Assembly (NCBI GenBank): GCA_019449655.1
Contig: JAHQXD010000003.1
Span: 43,441 to 90,480 of the forward strand
Length of the DNA: 47,040 bases
Source of the DNA: Ferrigenium straubiae
Lineage (GTDB): Bacteria > Pseudomonadota > Gammaproteobacteria > Burkholderiales > Gallionellaceae
Reading direction: 5' to 3'
Below, piece after piece: positions 1 to 7,356 of this stretch. The translations under genes were made by a program, and so were the position numbers. The notes beneath the pieces are model-generated. The model had not been told where the DNA came from. It saw only the letters and a list, made by a program, of their open reading frames with translations, and searched no databases. Positions within the stretch are counted from its first letter, which is position 1. Each line of letters begins with the position of its first letter.

Positions 1-1322
1 CCCGAATTTTGTGTAAACGGGGTTTCTCTACTGTTGCGGCATCCGATCCTCGAACTGGATAGTAAACCGGTTTAGCGCAGCCTTCCAATCCCTGATGGGC
101 ATCGTCCATTTCTTGCTGATGTTATTCAGCGCCAGGTAGAACAGTTTCAGTAATGCCTCGTCGCTTGGGAATGAGCCCCGGTTCTTGGTGATCTTGCGCA
201 GGCTCATGTTCACCGACTCGATCGCATTAGTGGTGTAGATCACTCGCCTGATCTCCGGCGGGTAGTCAAAGAACGGGATGATACGCGCCCAGTTGCGCCG
301 CCATGACTGGATGATCGGCGGGTACGCCTCACCCCATTTTTCCTCGAGTTCGGCCAGCCGCAGCCCGGCATCCTCGACGGTGGCGGCGCTATAGATGGCG
401 CGCAAGCCGGTTACGACCTCTTCACGCAACTTCCACGAGACATAGTTCAGGCTGTAGCGCACCAGATGCACGATGCATAACTGCACGTCGGTCTTGGGGA
501 ATACGGCCTCGATGGCTTCCGGGAATCCCTTCAAGCCATCGACACAGGCTATGAAGATGTCCTGCACGCCACGGTTCTTCAGTTCGGTCATCACCTGCAA
601 CCAGAACTTGGCGCCTTCGGTCTGGGCGATCCAGATGCCCAGCAGCTCCTTCTCGCCGGTCATGTTGATGCCCAACGCCAGGTAGACCGCCTTGGCGCGG
701 ACGGTGCCGGCATCCCTTACCTTTACGTGAATGCAGTCCAGATAGACGATGGGATACAGCGCATCCAGCGGGCGGGATTGCCATGTCTTCACCTCGTCGG
801 TCACGGCATCGGTCACCGAGGAGGTCAGCGTCGGCGACACCTCCGTGCCATACATTTCTTCCAGGTGGGACTGGATCTCGCGCACGGTCATGCCACGGGC
901 GTAGAGCGACAGAATCTTGTCGTCAAATCCAGTCCAGCGGGTCTGGTGCTTGGGGATGAGTTGCGGCTCGAAGCTGCCGTGGCGATCGCGAGGAATCTCG
1001 ATGGGGAGCTCGCCGAATTCACCCTTGAGTGTCTTTTTGCTTTTGCCGTTGCGGGTGTTGCCCGCAGGATTGGTGACGGCTTCATTCTTGCCGTAACCAA
1101 GATGCGCTTCCATCTCGGCATTCAGCGCACGTTCGACCAATGCCTTGGTGAGCTGCTTGAGCAGGCCGTGCTCGCCTATCAGGTCTTCCGGTTTCTTGTA
1201 GTCAGCCAGCAGGCTGTCGATCAGTTCTTGCGGTAGTGCTTTCGCTACGGTCATGTCCTCTCCTTGCAAAGTGGCGGCAGTTTCCTGCCAAATGACCGTT
1301 TACACAAAAATTCTTACACCCT
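1..1322 (-). mobile_element. IS256-family insertion sequence, left end cut by the window
   Basis: This is a single-gene insertion sequence. The right terminal inverted repeat lies at about 1296-1322 and reads CCGTTTACACAAAAATTCTT before ACACCCTC. The matching left repeat is visible at 4-20 as GAATTTTGTGTAAACGG, one T shorter in the T run. The outermost bases of the left repeat, and any target duplication, lie outside the window. The transposase between them is intact, so the element may still be active. The right end abuts the tail of an open frame (1323-1442), which suggests the element landed in a gene. Confidence 0.85.
28..1254 (-). CDS. IS256-family (Mutator-type) transposase
   Basis: This DDE transposase of the Mutator/IS256 superfamily (PF00872) moves its own insertion sequence by cut-and-paste or copy-out. 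The 408-residue product is the usual family length. Visible hallmarks are the conserved N-terminal stretch around GNTRNGKSKKTLKGEFGEL, the acidic catalytic core beginning at YPIVYLDCIHVKVRD, the second acidic site in ACVDGLKGFPEAIEAVF, and the C-terminal segment VIYTTNAIESVNMSLRK that carries the last acidic residue. The start at 1254 is chosen because AAGGAG lies six bases upstream; an in-frame start five codons earlier lacks this spacing. The frame is uninterrupted. The gene is read towards the window edge. Confidence 0.95.
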   Translation of the reverse strand: MTVAKALPQELIDSLLADYKKPEDLIGEHGLLKQLTKALVERALNAEMEAHLGYGKNEAVTNPAGNTRNGKSKKTLKGEFGELPIEIPRDRHGSFEPQLIPKHQTRWTGFDDKILSLYARGMTVREIQSHLEEMYGTEVSPTLTSSVTDAVTDEVKTWQSRPLDALYPIVYLDCIHVKVRDAGTVRAKAVYLALGINMTGEKELLGIWIAQTEGAKFWLQVMTELKNRGVQDIFIACVDGLKGFPEAIEAVFPKTDVQLCIVHLVRYSLNYVSWKLREEVVTGLRAIYSAATVEDAGLRLAELEEKWGEAYPPIIQSWRRNWARIIPFFDYPPEIRRVIYTTNAIESVNMSLRKITKNRGSFPSDEALLKLFYLALNNISKKWTMPIRDWKAALNRFTIQFEDRMPQQ

Positions 1323-1442
1323 CAATCCCGAGCCAAGCGAGCCGATTACTATCGAATACTACCCAAGCGGTTAGCCGAACCCCGGTCACGCATCCTTGAT
1401 GTTCTGAACTCGCTTGGACAGACGGTGCAGGAATCCTGCTAA
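1323..1442 (+). pseudogene. C-terminal remnant of an ORF interrupted by the IS
   Basis: Immediately outside the right inverted repeat a frame stays open for about 39 codons and ends at TAA (1440-1442). It contains AKRADYYRILPKRLAEPRSR followed by a helical tail ending in QTVQESC. The charge pattern looks like a genuine protein C-terminus, perhaps helical, but I do not recognise the family. No start codon or ribosome site is visible, which fits a gene cut by the IS, with the 5' part beyond the window. It could also be chance. Confidence 0.35.
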
Positions 1443-1599
1443 GGAAGTTCGCACAAGCAGCCGCTCATAGCAATCTAAAACGAAATTGCGATAAAGATAG
1501 CCATGCCGTTGACCCTACCCCGCAACGCCTGACACAAGACAGTTGCTATGCGTCGGCATAAGGCGTTTAATCTTGGCCATACAAGAACGCGAAAAAATC

Positions 1600-4023
1600 A
1601 TGCCGATCTCGACTCTCACCTCCGCCGAGTTGCGCCTCACCATCGCCCCCGATGCGCTCGGGTTCGCCGACACCTCCGAACTAATCGAACAGCCGCTGCC
1701 GTGGATCGGGCAGGAGCGCGCGGAGAAGGCCGCGCGCTTCGGCCTTGGCATGGATCAACCAAACTACAACCTGTTCGTGCTCGGCGAGATCGGCAGCGGC
1801 CGCACCTCGCTGCTCAAACAGGCGATGCAGGCCGCGGCCGCGAGCCGCGCGGCGCCGCCCGACCTGTGCTACCTGCACAACTTCGACGCGCCGGAACGGC
1901 CGCGCGCACTGCGCCTGCCCGCAGGACAGGGACGATTGCTGCGCCAGTTAATGATGCAGATGACGAAGTCGCTGCTGCTGGAAATCCCGCAGCGCCTCGA
2001 CGGACAGGAGTTCAAGGCCGAGAGCGAGCACATCGAGAAGTCCTACAAGGATGAGGAGACCAAAGCCTACGCCGAGCTCGACGCCTTCGCCGACGCGCGC
2101 AATTTCAACATCCACCGCGAGTCCGGGCGGCTGCTGTTCACGCTGCGCAACAAGGAGGGGCGCGCGCTGACCGAGGACGAGCTGCTCACGCTGCCCAAGG
2201 AGCAGCGCGCCGAGATCGCGCAGGCCGAGCAGGAGCTGCGCGCCGAGATCGGCCGCTACTTCGAGAAAACCCGGCCGATGGAGCGCGTGATGAACGAGGC
2301 GCTCGCGGCACTGCGCCGCCAGATGGTGAAGCCGCTGCTGGATCACGAACTGCAGGAGATCCGCCTCGGCCTGAAGAAGCAGATCAAGGACTCCGTCAAG
2401 CTCGGGGCCTATCTCGACCAGGTGGTGCACGACATCCTCGACAACCTGGACCTGTTCAGGGCCTCCGACGGCGACGAGGACGAACGGCGCGAGGCGCTGA
2501 GCACGGTGCTGCCGCGCTACCGCGTGAACCTCGTAGTGGACAACGGCGGCCTGGAAGGCGCGCCGGTGCTTGTCGAGGACAACCCGCTGTTCCGCTCGCT
2601 GTTCGGCAGCATCGAGTACCAGACCGAGAACGACGTGCTGGTCACCGACTTCTCGCGCATCCGCGCGGGCAGCCTGCACAAGGCGCACGGCGGCTTCCTG
2701 ATGCTGCACCTGCGCGACCTGCTCGCCGACGGTCTGGTCTGGGAGAAACTGCGCCGCGTACTGCGTAGCGGCCGCTTGCAGATCGAGGAGCCGGGCATGA
2801 CCTACACGCCGATCGCGGCGGTCTCGCTCGAACCCGAGGCGGTGGATGTCGATGTGAAGATCGTGCTGATCGGCTCGCGCGAGCTGTATTACGAGTTGCA
2901 GGAGGAAGACCCGGAGTTCGCGCGCTGCTTCCGCGTCAAGGTGGACTTCGCCGAGAGCTTCCGCGCCGACGCCGAAACGCGCCGCGCCTCGGCGGTCTTC
3001 GTCGCGCACACCTGCCGCAACCTCGGCCTGCCGCATTTTTCCGCGGCCGCGGTGGCGCGCCTGCTGGAAGACCAGCACCGCGAGGCGGACGACCAGTCGC
3101 GCCAGAGCGCGGTATTCGCGCTCGCCGAGGCGCTGGTCATGGAAAGCGCCGCGCTGTGCGGCGCACGCGCCGGGCGGCTGGTCGAGGTGGCGGATGTCGA
3201 GGCGGCGCTCGCCGCACGCAAGCTGCGCCACGACTACCCCGACCAGCGCCTGCAGGAAGCCGTCGCCGAGGGCGACCTCTTGATCGCGCTGCACGGCGAG
3301 AGGGTCGGCCAGCTCAACGGCCTCACCCAGGTCGATCTCGGCGACTACCGCTTCGGTTTCCCGGTGCGCGTCACGGCGCGCACCTTTGCCGGCGAGGACG
3401 GCCTGCTCAACATCGAGCACGAGGTGGAAATGTCAGGGCCGATCCACGACAAGGGCGTGCTGATCCTGCAGAACTACCTCTCGGCGCTGTTCGCGCGCAA
3501 TGCGCCGCTCGCGCTCAACGCTTCCGTCGTGTTCGAGCAGGAGTACAGCGGCGTGGAGGGCGATTCCGCTTCCTGCGCCGAACTCTTCGCGCTCCTCTCG
3601 TCGCTCTCCGGCCTGCCACTCAAACAGGGCATCGCGGTGACCGGCGCGGTCAACCAGCATGGCGAGGTGCTGCCCGTGGGCGGGATCAACGAGAAGATTG
3701 ATGGCTATTTCCGCATCTGCGAAAAGGCCGGCCTGGACGGCAGCCAGGGCGTGCTGATCCCGACCCGCAACCGCCGCCACCTGATGCTGGAGCACAGGAT
3801 CGCCGAGGCCGTAGCCCAAGGCCTGTTCCATATCTACACCGCGGAGCGTGCCACCGAGGGTATAGAGCTGCTCACCGGCCTGCCCGCGGGCGTCGCAAAC
3901 GAGGCGGGCAATTATCCGCGCGGCAGCGTGCTGGGCCATGCACAGAAAACCCTCGTAGCCTACCGCCGCGCCTGCCAGGCATCGGAGCGCGCCAAGACCG
4001 TGCGCAAGCGCACGCGCGAGTAA
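1600..4023 (+). CDS. LonB-like ATP-dependent protease (AAA_32 / Lon_C)
   Basis: This is a putative cytosolic AAA+ serine protease of the LonB/YcbZ type, which lacks the N-terminal substrate domain of LonA. The 807-residue product has an AAA-like domain with a P-loop GEIGSGRT at about 62-69, in which Arg stands where Lys is canonical. A long charged insertion with probable coiled coil follows at roughly 140-300. The C-terminal Lon protease domain carries the catalytic Ser in GDSAS (Ser656) and the Lys in NEKID (Lys699). The start at 1600 fits family N-termini; upstream in-frame ATG codons would add an atypical 19 residues. The ribosome site is weak. It stands alone downstream of the IS. It probably degrades misfolded or regulatory proteins; its substrate cannot be told from sequence. 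Confidence 0.88.
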   Translation: MPISTLTSAELRLTIAPDALGFADTSELIEQPLPWIGQERAEKAARFGLGMDQPNYNLFVLGEIGSGRTSLLKQAMQAAAASRAAPPDLCYLHNFDAPERPRALRLPAGQGRLLRQLMMQMTKSLLLEIPQRLDGQEFKAESEHIEKSYKDEETKAYAELDAFADARNFNIHRESGRLLFTLRNKEGRALTEDELLTLPKEQRAEIAQAEQELRAEIGRYFEKTRPMERVMNEALAALRRQMVKPLLDHELQEIRLGLKKQIKDSVKLGAYLDQVVHDILDNLDLFRASDGDEDERREALSTVLPRYRVNLVVDNGGLEGAPVLVEDNPLFRSLFGSIEYQTENDVLVTDFSRIRAGSLHKAHGGFLMLHLRDLLADGLVWEKLRRVLRSGRLQIEEPGMTYTPIAAVSLEPEAVDVDVKIVLIGSRELYYELQEEDPEFARCFRVKVDFAESFRADAETRRASAVFVAHTCRNLGLPHFSAAAVARLLEDQHREADDQSRQSAVFALAEALVMESAALCGARAGRLVEVADVEAALAARKLRHDYPDQRLQEAVAEGDLLIALHGERVGQLNGLTQVDLGDYRFGFPVRVTARTFAGEDGLLNIEHEVEMSGPIHDKGVLILQNYLSALFARNAPLALNASVVFEQEYSGVEGDSASCAELFALLSSLSGLPLKQGIAVTGAVNQHGEVLPVGGINEKIDGYFRICEKAGLDGSQGVLIPTRNRRHLMLEHRIAEAVAQGLFHIYTAERATEGIELLTGLPAGVANEAGNYPRGSVLGHAQKTLVAYRRACQASERAKTVRKRTRE

Positions 4024-4084
4024 GGTTGTAGTGAGTAGTGCACGCTATCTGGAACTTATGCAAAGCACCAGAACGGTATTGCAT

Positions 4085-4106
4085 GTCGGGCTAAAGCCCG
4101 ACCTAC
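4085..4106. repeat. REP palindrome (GTAGGTCGGG family), copy 1
   Basis: GTCGGGCTAAAGCCCGAC followed by CTAC forms a tight stem and reads GTAGGTCGGG...CCCGAC on the minus strand. It is inverted relative to copy 2 at 4147. Together they flank the 5' side of the RAYT gene, the arrangement expected for a REP/BIME pair used by that transposase. Confidence 0.85.
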
Positions 4107-4146
4107 GAGGGTTTGCGCATGAGTACGTCAAGAGCACAACACTACA

Positions 4147-4168
4147 GTAGGTCGGGCTTCAGCCCGAC
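4147..4168 (+). repeat. REP palindrome (GTAGGTCGGG family), copy 2
   Basis: The copy reads GTAGGTCGGGCTTCAGCCCG then AC, a 7-bp stem with a GTAG head. The GTAG tetranucleotide 5' of the stem is the known recognition signature of REP sequences bound by RAYT proteins. It lies 50 bases upstream of the RAYT start codon. Confidence 0.85.
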
Positions 4169-4218
4169 AAATTCGAAATCCGGAACCAATTTCAATTCGA
4201 CAACAAACACCAGCCGCC

Positions 4219-4665
4219 ATGCCATACACCGATCTCCGCAAAGGCAGGGTTTCCCAGTCCGGGCTGGCGTATCACATTACCGCCGTCACTCAAAACCGGA
4301 TGCCCTATTTCGAGGTGCTGGATAATGGGCGCAAGGTGGTCAGGCAATTGATCGCTCTGCAAGACCAGGGTATCGCGGAAACACTTTGCTATGTGCTGAT
4401 GCCCGATCACCTGCACTGGCTGATGATCCTGAGGAATGGGGCATTACCGGACGTGATGCGTCTTTTGAAGGGGCGCTCCGCACGCGCCATCGGCAGGCCT
4501 GTTTGGCAAGCCAATTATCACGATCACGCCGTGCGGAAAGAAGAAGACATGCAAGAGATGGCGCGGTATATCGTTGCTAACCCATTGCGCGCCAAGCTGG
4601 TCAGCCGGATAGGCGATTATCCATTATGGGACGCGGTCTGGCTGGAACACACTTTATCGGGCTAG
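4219..4665 (+). CDS. REP-associated tyrosine transposase (RAYT)
   Basis: This is a single-strand DNA nuclease of the Y1/HUH superfamily (Y1_Tnp, TnpA_REP). Such proteins cut and join REP palindromes and are thought to spread them through the chromosome. The 148-residue product is a normal short RAYT. The HUH pair is visible as MPDHLHWL at about 61-68, and the probable nucleophile Tyr lies in ANYHDHAVRKEEDM near residue 99. The C-terminal signature YIVANPLRAKLV is typical of the family. It is bracketed by REP copies at 4085, 4147 and a degenerate one near 4718. No clear ribosome site precedes the ATG. The gene looks intact, so activity on the REPs in this genome is plausible but inferred. Confidence 0.93.
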   Translation: MPYTDLRKGRVSQSGLAYHITAVTQNRMPYFEVLDNGRKVVRQLIALQDQGIAETLCYVLMPDHLHWLMILRNGALPDVMRLLKGRSARAIGRPVWQANYHDHAVRKEEDMQEMARYIVANPLRAKLVSRIGDYPLWDAVWLEHTLSG

Positions 4666-4717
4666 CTTTGCATAGCCATTCGACTAGGCTGCATACAACC
4701 GCAGCCAAATCGCTGGT

Positions 4718-4733
4718 TAAAGCCCGACCTACG
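4718..4733. repeat. Degenerate REP half downstream of the RAYT gene
   Basis: TTAAAGCCCGACCTAC matches the right half of copy 1 (AAAGCCCGACCTAC). The left arm is eroded. It closes the 3' side of the RAYT locus, so the gene is REP-flanked on both sides. Confidence 0.7.
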
Positions 4734-4773
4734 GATCGGCTTGTGCAAGAGGGTTCCCCGGCTTCAAAAGAGG

Positions 4774-4781
4774 TATAGAAT
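4774..4781 (+). promoter_or_regulatory. Candidate -10 region of the usp gene
   Basis: TATAGAAT lies about 35 bases before the usp start codon and offers two overlapping -10 hexamers (TATAGA and TAGAAT). No good -35 hexamer sits at the right distance, so this is a weak or activator-dependent promoter if real. The same GGTATAGAAT occurs before the PilZ gene at 9774-9783. Confidence 0.4.
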
Positions 4782-4816
4782 CGGCACTCCCGCCCCCAGA
4801 GAGGAAAGGAGAAGTG

Positions 4817-5266
4817 ATGGCCACTTATCGACGCATCCTTGTTCCCATCGACGGCAGCGCGACTTCCGGCCGCGCCCTGCAGGAAGCCATCCGGCTGGCG
4901 GACGCCCAGACCCGGCTGCGCCTGGCCTATGTCCTCGAGGAAGTTTTCCCGCTCGACACCGAGGGCTATGCCTTCATCGATTACCCCACGCTGCAGGAAG
5001 CCGTGAAGCTCACCGGAGAACGCACGCTCGCGCAGGCCGGGGAAAAAGTGCGTCTCGCCGGCATGACGCCCGAGACTGCGCTGATCGAGGCGAAGGGAGA
5101 GCGCATTGCAAAGGCAATCGAGGACGAGGCACGGCGCTGGGAGGCCGACCTGATCGTGATCGGCACGCACGGACGCTCCGGCCTGAACCGTCTGCTGCTC
5201 GGCAGCGTCGCCGAAGGCGTGGCGCGCAGTGCGGCGGTTCCGGTGCTGCTGGTGCGCGCCGCATGA
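4817..5266 (+). CDS. Universal stress protein, UspA family
   Basis: This 149-residue cytosolic protein is a single UspA domain. It starts with the family's first beta strand ([11 protein letters not shown]) and ends with the ATP-binding signature G-x2-G-x9-G-S, visible as [15 protein letters not shown], followed by AAVPVLLVR. It is therefore probably an ATP-binding Usp dimer that supports survival under stress. The ATG at 4817 is preferred to GTG at 4814 because AAGGAG ends five bases before it. Upstream, AGGTATAGAAT at 4771-4781 looks like a -10 region. A small conserved gene follows 52 bases downstream. Confidence 0.93.
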   Translation: MATYRRILVPIDGSATSGRALQEAIRLADAQTRLRLAYVLEEVFPLDTEGYAFIDYPTLQEAVKLTGERTLAQAGEKVRLAGMTPETALIEAKGERIAKAIEDEARRWEADLIVIGTHGRSGLNRLLLGSVAEGVARSAAVPVLLVRAA

Positions 5267-5318
5267 AAATCGTTTGGCAGGCAACACTCACTGCGCCATT
5301 CACTCACTGGAGGTAATC

Positions 5319-5594
5319 ATGGCTATTCCGCAAACCTCACCCGACTACGACCGGACGCGCATCATCGAACGCCCAGACGGTTTCTACTGGCAGGACAAGC
5401 TCAGCGACGAGGCATACGGCCCCTTTGCCACGCTGCTCGAAGCGGTACAGGATATGCAAGCCGGTGACGACAGCGCATACGGGGAAGGCGAATCGCTGCA
5501 AGAGGCCGAGGCGGAAATCGGCATTTCCGACCAGGTTGACCCGGATACCGGCCAACCTGAGGAAAGATTTCGGCCCCACCTCAGCGACCAGTAG
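5319..5594 (+). CDS. Conserved hypothetical protein, 91 residues, acidic C-terminal half
   Basis: I do not recognise a named family. The product begins MAIPQTSPDYDRTRIIERPD and has an aromatic-rich patch (GFYWQDKLSDEAYGPF) followed by an acidic helix around EGESLQEAEAEIG, ending in RPHLSDQ. It has no signal peptide or membrane segment, so it is probably a small cytosolic protein. The start at 5319 has GGAGGT seven bases upstream, which rules out the longer in-frame option that overlaps usp. It lies between usp and the polX relic and may be co-transcribed with usp. Confidence 0.75.
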   Translation: MAIPQTSPDYDRTRIIERPDGFYWQDKLSDEAYGPFATLLEAVQDMQAGDDSAYGEGESLQEAEAEIGISDQVDPDTGQPEERFRPHLSDQ

Positions 5595-5608
5595 CAGGCG
5601 CAGGCCGG

Positions 5609-5628
5609 GTCCGCGGGAAGGCGCGGAC
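5609..5628. other. Hairpin between the 91-residue gene and the polX relic
   Basis: GTCCGCG and CGCGGAC pair around a 6-base loop 15 bases after the stop codon. There is no T run, so it is not a standard intrinsic terminator. It may mark the junction of the deletion that removed most of polX. Confidence 0.35.
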
Positions 5629-5658
5629 TCGCGAATCCGGACTTATGGAGGTATGCCA

Positions 5659-5790
5659 GTGCCCATCCATAATGCAGACATCACCGCCGTCTTCGACGGG
5701 ATCGCCGACCTGCTGGATCGGCCGCCCGCTTGCGGCGCTGCGCAGGCCGCCCAGGCGCACGATGTAAAGGAGGCTTCATGGGCAACCTGA
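5659..5790 (+). pseudogene. Relic of polX (family X DNA polymerase) start, joined to the next gene
   Basis: From the GTG at 5659 the frame reads MPIHNADITAVFDGIADLLD, which closely resembles the N-terminus of bacterial PolX proteins (typically M-P-hydrophobic-HNA-[DE]-I-x3-F-x2-IADLLE). GGAGGT at 5647-5652 is correctly spaced for this start. After about 20 codons similarity stops: the expected NPFRVRAYRNAART-type segment is missing, and the frame runs through an unrelated stretch to a stop 13 bases inside the ATP-grasp gene. PolX is normally about 570 residues, so almost all of it has been deleted. The leftover may still be translated as a 43-residue leader whose stop overlaps the next start. 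Confidence 0.65.
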
Positions 5791-7250
5791 TCGTGGTCAA
5801 CAACCCGCACGACTGGCCGCTCGACATTCCCGGCGTGACCGTCGTGCCGGCGCGCGCCTACCTCACCGACCCGGCTTGGGGTGGCGACCGCACGGCGCGG
5901 GTGTTCAACCTGTGCAGGAGCTACCGCTACCAGACGCTCGGCTACTACGTCTCGCTGCTCGCCGAGGCGCGCGGCCACAAACCGCTGCCGCGCACGACCA
6001 CCATCGAGGATCTGCAATCGCAGAACATGGTGCGGCTGCTCACCGAGGGGCTGGACGACCTGATCCAGAAATCGCTGAAGACTATCAAGTCGGACACTTT
6101 CGAACTCAGCATCTACTTCGGCCACAACGCAGCAAGCCGCCACGAGCAACTCAGCCGCCAGCTTTTCAGCCTGCTGCACGCCCCGCTGCTGCGCGCCGAA
6201 TTCGAGCGCCGCGGCCAGCACTGGCGCATCCGCAGCGTGCGGCCGATCGCCGCGAGCGACATCCCGCCGCAACAGCAGGAATTCGCGATCCGGGCCACCA
6301 CGGAATATTTCATGGGCCGCAGGCGGCGCACAGCGAGGCACGCCGCGCCGCGCTACAACCTCGCCATCCTGCACGACCCGGCCAACCCCGAGCCTGCCTC
6401 CAACGCCAAGGCGCTGCAGAAATTCGAAAAGGCGGCGCAGGCGCTGGGCCTGCACGTGGAATTCATCACCAAAGCGGACTACGGCAGGCTGACCGAATTC
6501 GACGCGCTGTTCATCCGCGACACCACCTTCGCCAACCACTACACCCACCGCTTCTCGCGCCGCGCCGCCGCCGAAGGGCTGGTGGTGATCGATGACCCGG
6601 ATTCCATCCTGAAGTGCAACAACAAGGTCTATCTCGCCGAGATCCTCGCGCGGCACCGCGTCCCCGCACCGAAGACGCTGCTGGTGCACCGCGACAACGT
6701 GAACCGGATCGTCCCCGAGCTCGGCCTGCCCTGCGTGCTCAAGCAGCCGGACAGCTCATTCTCGCTAGGTGTGGTGAAGGTGGAAACGGCAGAGGAACTG
6801 CCCGCCAAAGTAAACGGCCTGCTCGACAAGTCGGAGCTGATCGTCGCGCAGGAATACCTGCCCACCGAATTCGACTGGCGCGTCGGCATCCTCGACCGGC
6901 GGCCGCTGTTCGTCGCGAAATACTTCATGGTGCCCGGCCACTGGCAGATCATCCGGCACGGCGACGACAAGCACGATTTCGTCGAGGGCAAGACGGAGGC
7001 GCTGTCGGTCGGCGAGGCGCCGGACCGCGTGGTGAAAATGGCGCTGCGTGCGGCCAAGCTGATCGGCGACGGCTTCTACGGCGTGGACATCAAACAGGTC
7101 GGCCGCCGCCTCTACGTCATCGAGGTCAACGACAATCCCAACGTCGATGCCGGCAACGAGGACAGCGTGCTCAAGGACGCGCTGTACCGCGAGGTAATGG
7201 GCGTATTCCTCAAGCGCGTCGAAGCGCGCAAGCGCGGGGCGGCGCGATGA
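5778..7250 (+). CDS. RimK-like ATP-grasp ligase with RLAN N-terminal domain
   Basis: This 490-residue cytosolic protein has a RimK-like N-terminal domain (RLAN, PF14401) over about the first 150-180 residues (LIVVNNPHDWPLDIPGVTVV at the start), a linker, and a C-terminal ATP-grasp fold. In the ATP-grasp part are DDPDSILKCNNKVYLAEILA, the nucleotide loop LKQPDSSFSLGVVKV, and the metal-binding end VIEVNDNPNVDAGNED. Such enzymes form amide bonds by activating a carboxylate with ATP, in RimK by adding glutamate to a protein. The acceptor here is unknown. The start at 5778 is set by AAAGGAGG at 5766-5773. The polX relic overlaps its first 13 bases. Confidence 0.9.
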   Translation: MGNLIVVNNPHDWPLDIPGVTVVPARAYLTDPAWGGDRTARVFNLCRSYRYQTLGYYVSLLAEARGHKPLPRTTTIEDLQSQNMVRLLTEGLDDLIQKSLKTIKSDTFELSIYFGHNAASRHEQLSRQLFSLLHAPLLRAEFERRGQHWRIRSVRPIAASDIPPQQQEFAIRATTEYFMGRRRRTARHAAPRYNLAILHDPANPEPASNAKALQKFEKAAQALGLHVEFITKADYGRLTEFDALFIRDTTFANHYTHRFSRRAAAEGLVVIDDPDSILKCNNKVYLAEILARHRVPAPKTLLVHRDNVNRIVPELGLPCVLKQPDSSFSLGVVKVETAEELPAKVNGLLDKSELIVAQEYLPTEFDWRVGILDRRPLFVAKYFMVPGHWQIIRHGDDKHDFVEGKTEALSVGEAPDRVVKMALRAAKLIGDGFYGVDIKQVGRRLYVIEVNDNPNVDAGNEDSVLKDALYREVMGVFLKRVEARKRGAAR

Positions 7251-7356
7251 GATAATTGCACCTCGCCAGCCGTATCATCTGTCGGATAGAATCCACGCCT
7301 TTTTCGGGCAGCCTTAACCGGCCCGCCCTCGATCGTTTCCAACTGCTTCGACTCTC

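Noticed and set aside
1948..3420. A 490-codon open frame antisense to the LonB-like gene
   Set aside because: Same pattern of codon-bias shadow; the sense protein has intact catalytic residues.
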